From assembly GCA_036520615.1 (NCBI GenBank), contig DATDJI010000050.1, positions 1 to 64,000 of the forward strand: a stretch of 64,000 bases of DNA, in the 5' to 3' direction. The DNA comes from CAMCXE01 sp036520615 (GTDB taxonomy: Bacteria > Pseudomonadota > Gammaproteobacteria > Pseudomonadales > Cellvibrionaceae). Below, piece after piece: positions 51,801 through 59,455 of the stretch. Positions within the stretch are counted from its first letter, which is position 1, and every line of letters starts with the position of its first letter. The notes below the pieces were generated by a model, which ran no database searches, had not been told where the DNA came from, and was given only the letters and a program-made list of their open reading frames with translations. The translations under genes and the position numbers were made by a program.

Positions 51801-52920
51801 GTTCAATATTGCCATTTTGGGAATTAATGCTGGCTACAGTCCCTAAGCGAGTGCCCGAACCGTTTTTGTCTTTAAATTGGTACACCACTGGTTTGCTAAT
51901 AATTTCCCCGGCGATTATGCGTACGTTTCCCGCCGCTTGGATGGTGCCGGAGACGTTTTGCACTATGCCGGTTTTGTCGATATTAATGCTGCCTGCACTG
52001 AGGGTGCCGCCGTTGTTAATTAATTGCAGGGCGTTGATATTTAATAGATCGGTTGCGCTGATGCTGCCGTTAATATTGTTGAGGGTGCCCCGTACGATAA
52101 GGGCTAAATTGCCTAGGGTTGAAATTGTCGCTTTATTTAACGACAGATCACCCATAGTGGTGATCATTGCGTCGCGGCGGGTTTTTAAATCTACACCGGT
52201 AGCATCTAAGGCTTTTAGGCTAGTAGAGGCACCAAGATTTATTACATGGCCTTTTACTCGCTGGGCATCAATCGTGGTTTGGGTTAGATAGACAATAGGC
52301 ACAAGTACTTTTTGGCCGTTAATATCGCGATATTCAGGCCATATCATGTCCGCAGCGACGGCCTCTGATGAGGCGAGAGGGGTGCCAAACGGTATTCGTG
52401 CGCCTTGGGTTTGAGCAAACGTGTAGGCATTGTTGTACAACGCGTTTGCCTGGGTGGCTTCGTCACTATAGAGCGCTGAATCAATTAGGTGGCGGCCTAA
52501 CTGGTTATAAATTTGCGCGCGAATGTAGCGGTTTTGTACATAGCCATCCCCCATGATTTTGCCGATGGGGTAATGGGGAATAAATAGGGTGATATCCCCG
52601 GCAATGGGCAGCCACTGCTTAGCGGGCAGGGCGATTTTATTTTGCACAATTTTGGCGTGGAACGTTTCTAGGGTTTGGTTATTGACTGTGCCCTGGGCGC
52701 TTATGTAAGTAGCTTTTTGGTAAAGATAAGGTTTATACGCCGAGGCAGCTTCAAACTCGTAATTATTGGCGAGGTCGCTAATTATACTGCTTGTGCTGAC
52801 CAGGTTTGCCGCCTGGGCGTAAGCGGTAAATAGGGTATTAAAGAGCGTCAAGCCAATTAAAAACCAACCGGTAATACGCTTGGAGAGTTTCACTGGAGTT
52901 AATTCAATTTGTGGTTTCAT
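48823..52920 (-). CDS. CdiA/FHA-like toxin-bearing exoprotein lacking a TPS domain
   Basis: This 1365-residue protein has its own signal peptide (FNTLFTAYAQA, about residues 26-38). Residues 40-250 resemble the late FHA region (LGRHLIDSALYSDEATQANA, VLVPIVYLTQTTIDAQRVKG). Beta-helix-like repeats follow to about 560. An Ala/Gly-rich DUF637/pretoxin-type region (MAIIAIAVAVVTAGAGAALI onward) follows. The last 109 residues (from 1257) look like a CdiA C-terminal nuclease of the PD-(D/E)xK type, with NPDLKINGEVADVYSP and KVAEGQANNIVVNL. The usual N-terminal TPS secretion domain is absent; something like it is in the preceding gene. AAGGAGA lies five bases before the ATG. Confidence 0.78.
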   Translation of the reverse strand: MKPQIELTPVKLSKRITGWFLIGLTLFNTLFTAYAQAANLVSTSSIISDLANNYEFEAASAYKPYLYQKATYISAQGTVNNQTLETFHAKIVQNKIALPAKQWLPIAGDITLFIPHYPIGKIMGDGYVQNRYIRAQIYNQLGRHLIDSALYSDEATQANALYNNAYTFAQTQGARIPFGTPLASSEAVAADMIWPEYRDINGQKVLVPIVYLTQTTIDAQRVKGHVINLGASTSLKALDATGVDLKTRRDAMITTMGDLSLNKATISTLGNLALIVRGTLNNINGSISATDLLNINALQLINNGGTLSAGSINIDKTGIVQNVSGTIQAAGNVRIIAGEIISKPVVYQFKDKNGSGTRLGTVASINSQNGNIELETLKNAYANGDITIQGATVNATNGAITFNAANNINISAISTQYQTTYRDGDWEVNQSNINLLQSRLNAKETIKLIAGGTINITASELISTAGGIELLAEQGIYILDELTQEQIQRVDRKGKTTGQSSEFRTEAVRAVLRAGKGILLDSAHGDVVLKASKLSSTNGAQVYARDGKVRMLMTKELEEFHLNTVKKGTWTIKTRTEDVINETNIQNAIVGGFQVQAQYGVDVEYTGKDGATLREQIEEFRHIPEMKWMADLYDQALTQAGPNLNWNELEEIHKELKKTKKNLSPAAMAIIAIAVAVVTAGAGAALIGAAQGTLSAAVANAAVTTLATQAAQSLAAGNSPSATLKSMGSSESLKSLAVSMVTAGALQNTNIEMFSKAADSKNLAVSLAGQAGQAVVNATVTAGISVAINGGSTDDFKKAFTASLAANAINTIGQRMADKISGAASLNDVGKYISHATMGCLTQGLTAKLSDADAQDACLSGAGGAVIAQGVADLVQSKTNQLTTAVLNNTPDNNAANIASTLNYLANNGADVSKLIAAFAAFATKGDVYAAAGAAGTVAVSYRQNMLQAANVSAAVQQMGLAECGGLTIAACGNKTLETMLREKFKANGRSDQEIESAITFYKTKTPLFNTFGESVQSFLETKGSLTGIIPSVKLDGTSTGSTTGVDGIDLVTVTGEKWGIVRQGINDLVVTAGIAQTAVDDAIGEGLGYILNSPIGVPIKWGTSMIYEKGVKVALAKYPELGTVESLLNEANSFAGIGALSVLDGNTYSDTKIFLDGQPSAYNADFLQEQKYAVAGFAAVAALLGGAAVTYFSKATKLASLPSVNDGRTDWEMVGQPSQFLPINSTRLTRRPGTLSGEPEAIGPTFDADKKRSITRQNEATELLSQFGLNIERLPESNAQGVKNPDLKINGEVADVYSPGGKNPQTIGERIEQKVAEGQANNIVVNLADSISPEAVLYYLDYRPVPGLKDLYLLKGNDVIKVKF

Positions 52921-52930
52921 GAGTATCTCC

Positions 52931-55462
52931 TTAACCTTTCAACCAAGCGATAAATGCATCGAGGGCATTCATAAAGGCTATTTTTATTGCGGTGAGTTTG
53001 GTAACGAGGATGTCCCAAGTGTTGTACGTTGTGCCTCCGCCCGTTACGTTTTGTGTAGGTGCACTAGGGTTGTATGGGTTTGAAAGCGTACCTGTACGGT
53101 TTACCAAAATTTGTGTCCCATCGCTACTCAATGACGCTGATTCGGACCATGTATATTTAGTGAGGCCAGTCGTATTGGCTACGTTCTCAGTGCCGGAATT
53201 AGCAAGCGTGCTCATGAAGGTTGTTAGAACGTCAGATTTGATATCGTCTAACACTTCGTGATTAACAAATTTCCCTTCACTCGAATTGCCTACTATTCGG
53301 CCGGAAACAGAAAACAGAGTGTTTTGTAGGTCTGCTTGCACGGTAGTGCCGCCAGAGGTGGTGCTGTAAGTGTTGTTATTCATACAACGCCCATAGGCTT
53401 CCGAATTCACATCGGTTGAGACCCTGTAACATTCCTTAGCGACTCCTACGGTAGATTGAGCCGAGTAAAAATTCTCTTTTTCTAGTTTTAGCCCCAGCGT
53501 GCTGAATGAGCCGTTACCCATAAAATACACATCGGATAGTGCTTCGAAGTAGGCAGTATTATTTATAAAGCCACCAGGAGATGAGAGGGCTGTGGTTTGC
53601 CCCGGAACTGAGAAATACATGCCCACGGGGGCGAATGAATACATAATCCCTGGCGGAGAATACAAATAAAGCTTGGCTACAATATCTTTGGAAGTAGACG
53701 AAGTTATTTGTGTGTAACCATTATATTGGGTGCTGGTTGACGAGCCATTTGTCAGTAGTGGATCGGCTAGGACTTTTACTAAATATCGCTCGTTTGCAAT
53801 ATTGGGTGCATTAATTAAAAATGGAGTGTCGACCGTGTTGGTTGAAACCGGAGTTGCTGTAGAAAAACTATTTACCGCCATTATTGCAGAGGAATTTAGG
53901 ACATATTGGTTGGCGGCTATCTTTAGCGTGTTTTCCGCCATGATAACGACTCGCGCGGCCACGTAAGGATCAAATGGAACACCGGATGCCCAATCATCTG
54001 GATTTTTGGTGTAGACAAAATAGGGGTTTATATTCTCGACATTATTATTGGCGGAAATCTGAATGTTTTTGCCTAGAATGCGGGCGCTTAAATTGGCCAC
54101 TTTTGTGGCGCCGCTGTAGGTTAGGCCATCTAATACCATTGTGCTTAAATCGGTTGTATTGGACTGATCCGCTTTTGCTAGAACAAATGTTTCATTAGAG
54201 GGTTTAAATGGCATGGATGAGCCGTTGCGAACAAAACTGGTGCGCGAGAGCAAATTGATATTTGATGCTAATAAATGACCACCAAAGCGGTTTTGAATTT
54301 CCTTTTCACTAGAAACCGTGAGCGTTTCCGCTTTAATAATGCTGTTATTTTCGAAATTATCCACAGCGAATGTGGCTACATTAGATTTAATTGTATTTGT
54401 GTTAGTGGTTTTGCCTAATGTGGTGGCATTTAATTGATAGGCAAAAAGTGGTGCACTGATATTAAGTGCACCGCCTGCATTTAAGGAAATTATGCCGTCT
54501 GAAGATAACGGAGCGTTGAGATTTAAATTGGTTATTTTCGATTGGCTGGTGCCAAGCGTATTGAGGGTAATACCTTCCAAAATGGGAGCGGGTTTGCCAC
54601 GGTAAAGTGCATTAGCCAATACATCGCCACGGGTTGAAATTGTGGTGGCAAGTGTTAAGGGTGCGGCGACTTTTATGTTGACGCTTGCGGCATTAATTGA
54701 GCCGCCTAGAGTGAAGCTGACATCTCGCGGCGTTGTTGAGGTTACTTTGGCTTCTTCATAGCTTACGGCGAGGCTGGTGGCGAAAATATTCACGCCTCCT
54801 GATGTAACGATAAGGTTGCCATTAGGGTTCATTTCAAAGCCACCTGCGGGGTGGTTTACTGCTTTTTGATTGGTATTAATTGCGCCTGTAATTTGTAAAT
54901 TTTGCGCGAATAATTCTAGAGAGACGACGCCGGGGGCAGTGAGATTACCAATTACGAGTTGACCATTTGCAGCAGTGAGATTTATCGAGCCGATGCTTGT
55001 AGTGACTGCGCTTAAAGCTTGGGTAATACCGTTAGCAAGCGTTAAGCGTGCGAAATTTTTGAAGGAGCAACTACTACAGGTCAGGTTGGCCGTTGTTGAG
55101 TTGGTGATAATGAGTAGATCGGCGGTTTCGCCAATTAATTCTATTTCGCTGGCGAGGTTAATATTAGATGATTGAATAATTATTAATTTGGCGGCGCTTT
55201 TTAAGCCATTAGGTGAGCCAGAATCAACGGCATTAATTATTTTTAACGGTCGATCAACCCTAAAGGTTGTTGTAGTATTGAAGCTAACGCCCGACGCATT
55301 AGATGCTGCGGGAATGAGCAAATCTTCGTTGGGCTCACCTAATTGTCCGAGGAAGACTTTGGGCTGGCCAATGTTCACGTTGTTCAACGTGCCGAAATCC
55401 GATGCCCTGGCGGCCATAAAGGCTAACCAACAAGCAATGAATATAACGATTTTCCTCAACAT
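52931..55462 (-). CDS. FHA-like beta-helix exoprotein with TPS-like domain
   Basis: From the ATG at 55462 (TTGGAG upstream) this is an 843-residue secreted protein with signal peptide MLRKIVIFIACWLAFMAARA. An earlier in-frame start at 55507 puts 15 residues before the signal. Near residues 100-140 lies AKLIIIQSSNINLASEIELIGE-type repeats and ITNSTTANLTCSSCSFKNFA. This recalls the NPNGI...C..CGFIN core of two-partner secretion domains, though the NPNG itself is replaced. Long beta-solenoid repeats follow, with no toxin domain. It ends IAWLKG ten bases before the toxin-bearing gene, so the two are co-translated partners. No TpsB gene is nearby. Confidence 0.72.
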   Translation of the reverse strand: MLRKIVIFIACWLAFMAARASDFGTLNNVNIGQPKVFLGQLGEPNEDLLIPAASNASGVSFNTTTTFRVDRPLKIINAVDSGSPNGLKSAAKLIIIQSSNINLASEIELIGETADLLIITNSTTANLTCSSCSFKNFARLTLANGITQALSAVTTSIGSINLTAANGQLVIGNLTAPGVVSLELFAQNLQITGAINTNQKAVNHPAGGFEMNPNGNLIVTSGGVNIFATSLAVSYEEAKVTSTTPRDVSFTLGGSINAASVNIKVAAPLTLATTISTRGDVLANALYRGKPAPILEGITLNTLGTSQSKITNLNLNAPLSSDGIISLNAGGALNISAPLFAYQLNATTLGKTTNTNTIKSNVATFAVDNFENNSIIKAETLTVSSEKEIQNRFGGHLLASNINLLSRTSFVRNGSSMPFKPSNETFVLAKADQSNTTDLSTMVLDGLTYSGATKVANLSARILGKNIQISANNNVENINPYFVYTKNPDDWASGVPFDPYVAARVVIMAENTLKIAANQYVLNSSAIMAVNSFSTATPVSTNTVDTPFLINAPNIANERYLVKVLADPLLTNGSSTSTQYNGYTQITSSTSKDIVAKLYLYSPPGIMYSFAPVGMYFSVPGQTTALSSPGGFINNTAYFEALSDVYFMGNGSFSTLGLKLEKENFYSAQSTVGVAKECYRVSTDVNSEAYGRCMNNNTYSTTSGGTTVQADLQNTLFSVSGRIVGNSSEGKFVNHEVLDDIKSDVLTTFMSTLANSGTENVANTTGLTKYTWSESASLSSDGTQILVNRTGTLSNPYNPSAPTQNVTGGGTTYNTWDILVTKLTAIKIAFMNALDAFIAWLKG

Positions 55463-55590
55463 TGAGATGCTCCAATCAGTTTTTGAGTAATTAAAAATAA
55501 AAGGCAAATAAAGCTAATTATTAATTTAGGACTTAACGATTTACTTGGCATCAAGCTGCGCGACTGATCGCTACGTTAAACTACCCTATC

Positions 55591-55621
55591 AAAAAACGGG
55601 GCTTAGCTTTGCTAAGCCCCG
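55591..55621 (-). terminator. Orphan intrinsic terminator upstream of the exoprotein operon
   Basis: A perfect 11-bp stem (CGGGGCTTAGC/GCTAAGCCCCG, loop of three) is followed on the minus strand by six T residues. It points leftward but lies upstream of the exoprotein gene, with no annotated gene behind it until the nuo terminator 780 bases away. Confidence 0.88.
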
Positions 55622-56400
55622 AAATTTAAAGCGAAAAAAATATTCAATTTTAAAAATGCCATGAGCTTTCTCACCACTTATGGGCGTGTAAGCTTCAGAA
55701 AACACTGAGGTAGTGCGCGACTAAAATGCACTAGGGAAAATCAGGCATCTACTATGGGCCTGCTTTTTAGGAATGTACTCTCGTTTTCCTTGACCAATCT
55801 GCGCAAAGGTTTGGCTACTGCCCGTTCTCTTCGATCATAAAAACAGCAATTTTACCCAAATCGCTATAAATTACAAAACTTTAATTTCTAAAATATGACA
55901 AACGGCACCTTTAAATGGGCTTATAAGCAATGTCGTATAATTTGACTGAGATGAGCATTTTTTGTCGAGAAGGGCATAAAGCACGGATCTCATTTAAGCC
56001 AGATATCGATGGGTTTTTGTTTTCTGGCTATATGACGATTAGGTTGGTAGAGCGGTTCTAATTAGGGAGTCTGCAGAAGTATTAAAATTTCTGCCATGGC
56101 AATTTTGTCGGAACGTTAAAAACGCGTAGGGAATTTCGGCTTTGGTTATGAGGAAAAAGTCAGCGTTAAAATCTTTGCATATTTAGCCGCATTGTTTGAA
56201 AAGTATTTTGCTTGAGGCTAGATTGGGGAATTTCAATTAGGAAATAGGGCAATTCATACGGCTGTAAAAATCTCAGTTGCATTTTAAATGCCTGCTCCAA
56301 ACAGGGTGCACCTCTTATAATTATTCTGGCTAGTCAGCCTGAGCATAAAAATAATTGAACTGCTGGATATTTTTTAGCGGAAAATTTAGGGGTGGATGCC
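55622..56400. other. Gene-less region between nuo and the exoprotein locus
   Basis: About 780 AT-rich bases without a convincing protein gene. A 35-codon frame starts at 55951 on the plus strand (MSIFCREGHKARISF) and short in-frame pieces follow it, perhaps a decayed gene. On the minus strand a possible promoter (TTGTAA at 55876-55871, 16-base spacer, TAAAAT at 55854-55849) points to the terminator at 55591-55621. A transcript of about 250 nucleotides between them would be noncoding. This is speculative. Confidence 0.35.
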
Positions 56401-56428
56401 AAAAAAAATCCCGGCAATTGCCGGGATT
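56401..56428 (-). terminator. Intrinsic terminator of the nuo operon
   Basis: A perfect 9-bp stem (AATCCCGGC/GCCGGGATT, loop AATT) is followed on the minus strand by a T-tract of about eight, nine bases after the nuoN stop. Confidence 0.95.
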
Positions 56429-56436
56429 TTAAGAGA

Positions 56437-57903
56437 TTAATGCAGGCCAGTAACTTTGGCCATTTGCACCAATTGCATCAGTGTTTCCGGGAAGACCCCG
56501 ATATAAATAATTAATAACGACGAGCACAACACCATTAATCCACTCGTGTGTTGATTCCAGCCGGGTTGAGAATCAAATTTATGCATGCCGGGTTTGGTCA
56601 GGTATAAATTGACCATGCAGCGCAGGTAAAAATAAATACCGATGGCTGAGCCTGCTACAACGGCTGCGAGCATTGCGTAGCCCCAAATTCCGCCGGTCAG
56701 GCTCGCGGCGATTACGTAGAACTTGCCGATAAATCCTGCGGTAATAGGTACGCCGCCAAGGGATAACATGGCTACGGTCATAATGGCGGCAAGGTAAGGG
56801 CGGCGCCAGAAGAGGCCGCGTAAATCGTGTAGGTGGTCTGCGTCGCGGTCTTGGCCGGATTTGGACATTAGAGTTACAACACCAAAGGCGGCAAGTGCTG
56901 TTACTACGTAAATTGCTAAATAGGCTGCGAATCCTTCCAGGCCTAATTTCGGGCCGCCGGTTAAGACCAAAACTAAAAGGTAACCGAAGTGCGCGATAGA
57001 CGAGTAACCGAGGATGCGTTTGATGTTGGTTTGGCGCAACGCCAACAAATTACCTACAAGAATGGAAAGCACTGCAATTACTGCAAGCAAGATGAAAATA
57101 CCGGGGATTAGCAGGCTATTAATGGCTTCGATTAATAAGAAGCGAACAACAACCGCAAATACCGCGACCTTTGCCGTAGTAGCTAAAAAGGCACCGACTG
57201 GAGCTGGAGCGCCTTCATAAACATCTGGCGTCCAAACGTGAAAGGGTGCGAGGGATAATTTAAAACCCAGGCCAATAACAATCATACCTAAGCCTACAAG
57301 GACGATTGGGTGCGCATCCGAGGTGAGTTGTGGGCCTATGTCGCTAAAGGCGAGGCTGCCAAATTGCGAATATAAAAGCGCAATGCCGAACAGCAAAATA
57401 GATGAGGCGGTAGCCGATAGCACCAGGTATTTAATTGCCGCTTCAAGGGATCTGGGGCGGTGGAAGGAATAAGCCACTAAGCCATAAAGCGAGATGCTGA
57501 GCAATTCCAAGCCGATAAAAAGCGCGGCGAAGTGGTGGGCGCAAGCCAAGACTATGGCGCCAGCGGTGGCTACGACCATCAACAGATAAATCTCTTCGCG
57601 ATTGTATTTAAAGCTATCGATATAGGTATTAATTAGGGTTGCACTGCCCAGGCCAGATACCAAAATAAGTGCCGTAAAAAATATTGAATAGCCGTCGACG
57701 ATAAATAGCGGAGTGACTGCAATCGGTATAACTTTCGCTGCGTAATAGGTGGAGAGAAGAGCCGTATTGAGCCCCATTAGACACACAAGGGTGTTAAACG
57801 TGTGGTGGCGCTTCCAGGCGATGGCCAGCATTACGACTACACAGGTAAGACAGGTGATGATTAGTGGCAGTAATGCCTGAACATGTTGAATGGTGAATGT
57901 CAT
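56437..57903 (-). CDS. nuoN: NADH-quinone oxidoreductase subunit N
   Basis: NuoN is an antiporter-like membrane subunit of respiratory complex I, 488 residues from the ATG at 57903 (TTGAGG upstream; a TTG at 57921 is an alternative). About fourteen helices are visible. Conserved segments are LFIGLELLSISLYGLVAYSF with the key Glu, KYLVLSATASSILLFGIALLY, GLGFKLSLAPFHVWTPDVYE (Lys and the proton-channel region) and YSSIAHFGYLLVLV. It is the last nuo gene, followed by a terminator. Confidence 0.95.
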   Translation of the reverse strand: MTFTIQHVQALLPLIITCLTCVVVMLAIAWKRHHTFNTLVCLMGLNTALLSTYYAAKVIPIAVTPLFIVDGYSIFFTALILVSGLGSATLINTYIDSFKYNREEIYLLMVVATAGAIVLACAHHFAALFIGLELLSISLYGLVAYSFHRPRSLEAAIKYLVLSATASSILLFGIALLYSQFGSLAFSDIGPQLTSDAHPIVLVGLGMIVIGLGFKLSLAPFHVWTPDVYEGAPAPVGAFLATTAKVAVFAVVVRFLLIEAINSLLIPGIFILLAVIAVLSILVGNLLALRQTNIKRILGYSSIAHFGYLLVLVLTGGPKLGLEGFAAYLAIYVVTALAAFGVVTLMSKSGQDRDADHLHDLRGLFWRRPYLAAIMTVAMLSLGGVPITAGFIGKFYVIAASLTGGIWGYAMLAAVVAGSAIGIYFYLRCMVNLYLTKPGMHKFDSQPGWNQHTSGLMVLCSSLLIIYIGVFPETLMQLVQMAKVTGLH

Positions 57904-57910
57904 GGCAACC

Positions 57911-59437
57911 TCAAGGAGCAAGTGTTAATGGCAGTGCACTTTTCACTGCGTGTGAAACACCGTGCATGACGGCGGCGGAGGTGTCTAACACGGGTTGAGG
58001 GTAGAGACCCAAGCCTACCAATATGGCCATCAGGCTCAACATCATGCTCAGTTCTCGCCAGGATAAATCGGCTATCGGAGTATCGCTTTTGGGTGCGCCA
58101 TGAATTGAGCGCTGCACCATAATCAATGCGTACACCGCACCTAAAACCAAGCCTGAGGCGGCGAACATAGTGACTGTGCTGTTGACCTTAAACGCACCGA
58201 GCAGAATTAAAAACTCGCCAACAAAGTTGCCCAGCCCAGGCAAGCCTACGCTTGCAGCTGCGAAAAACATTGCGATAGGCGGAAGCGTGCGCATGCGTGC
58301 ATATAGGCCGCCCATTTGGCTGAGATCCCGTGTGTGCAGACGCTCGTACAACTGGCCGGACATAATAAACAGGCCTGCGGCGGATATACCGTGAGCAAGC
58401 ATTTGCACGATGACGCCCTGCAGCGCTAGCGTATTAAATGAATAGATACCTATTAATACAAAGCCCATGTGAGAGATGGATGAATAGGCGATCAGGCGTT
58501 TGATGTCGTCTTGGCGCAAGGCTACAAAAGCACCGTAAATAATGCCCACTACGCCTAACCACATGGCAAACGGAGCTATTTCTGCGCTGGCATTAGGGAA
58601 TAGTGGAATGGCAAACCGCATCATGCCGTAGGCAGCAGTTTTTAGCAGAATACCGGCTAAGTCCACGGAGCCTGCGGTAGGGGCTTGAGCGTGGGTATCT
58701 GGCAACCAACCGTGGAAAGGTACTATCGGGAATTTCACGGCAAAGGCGATAAAAAAGCCGAGCATTAACAGCCACTCAAGGCTTGCGGATAGTTGGGTTT
58801 TCAATAGGGCATGGTAATCAAAAGTTACTACGCCGGTTTGCGAATAATGAGCGAATACCAGGCCGATAATGGCCAATAACATTAATAGGCCGGAGGCTTG
58901 GGTGTAGATAAAAAACTTTGTAGCTGCTTGTACGCGGCCCAATCCGCCGGGAGCACTGTGCCCCCAAAGCGCAACGAGGAAATACATCGGAACGAGCATC
59001 ATTTCCCAAAAGAAGAAAAACAAAAATAAGTCGATAGCGAGAAACACACCGACTACAGCGCCGATAATCCACATTAAATTCAGGTGGAAAAAACCGACAA
59101 ATTTAGTGATTTCAGTCCAGGAACAGAGGACGGCCATTACACCTAAAAAGCCGGTGAGCAGAATCATCAATAAAGACAGACCATCAAGGGCTAGGTGCAG
59201 ACCGATACCAAAGTGAGGAATCCAGTGCGCCTGATATTCAAGTGTCCATTTAGGTTGGCCATCGATGATACCGGCCAAGCTGAAGTCGTTGGTGAACCAG
59301 ATATTTAGGGTGAAGCCAAATAACAACAACATGGTGCCAAGCGCAATCCAGCGCGGCAGAAGTACCCCAAAGCGATCGGCTTGCCAGGACAAAAAGCCGC
59401 CGATAAAGGGAATTAAGATGAGCCAGGTGAGGATCAT
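57911..59437 (-). CDS. nuoM: NADH-quinone oxidoreductase subunit M
   Basis: This is a 508-residue antiporter-like subunit of complex I. It contains LFLFFFFWEMMLVPMYFLVA (proton-channel Glu), KFFIYTQASGLLMLLAIIGL, FAVKFPIVPFHGWLPDTHAQ (conserved Lys) and LIAYSSISHMGFVLIGIYSF. Length and helix pattern match the family. It stands between nuoL (19 bases upstream) and nuoN. Confidence 0.96.
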   Translation of the reverse strand: MILTWLILIPFIGGFLSWQADRFGVLLPRWIALGTMLLLFGFTLNIWFTNDFSLAGIIDGQPKWTLEYQAHWIPHFGIGLHLALDGLSLLMILLTGFLGVMAVLCSWTEITKFVGFFHLNLMWIIGAVVGVFLAIDLFLFFFFWEMMLVPMYFLVALWGHSAPGGLGRVQAATKFFIYTQASGLLMLLAIIGLVFAHYSQTGVVTFDYHALLKTQLSASLEWLLMLGFFIAFAVKFPIVPFHGWLPDTHAQAPTAGSVDLAGILLKTAAYGMMRFAIPLFPNASAEIAPFAMWLGVVGIIYGAFVALRQDDIKRLIAYSSISHMGFVLIGIYSFNTLALQGVIVQMLAHGISAAGLFIMSGQLYERLHTRDLSQMGGLYARMRTLPPIAMFFAAASVGLPGLGNFVGEFLILLGAFKVNSTVTMFAASGLVLGAVYALIMVQRSIHGAPKSDTPIADLSWRELSMMLSLMAILVGLGLYPQPVLDTSAAVMHGVSHAVKSALPLTLAP

Positions 59438-59455
59438 TCTACTGGTTCCTAAAAG

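Noticed and set aside
51788..52291. A 167-codon plus-strand frame inside the toxin-bearing exoprotein gene.
   Set aside because: Antisense to a continuous FHA-like coding region with clear ribosome site; no recognisable domain.
55951..56058. A 35-codon frame in the gap next to nuo, followed by in-frame pieces up to about 56220.
   Set aside because: Could be a decayed gene, but no piece matched a family I recognise.
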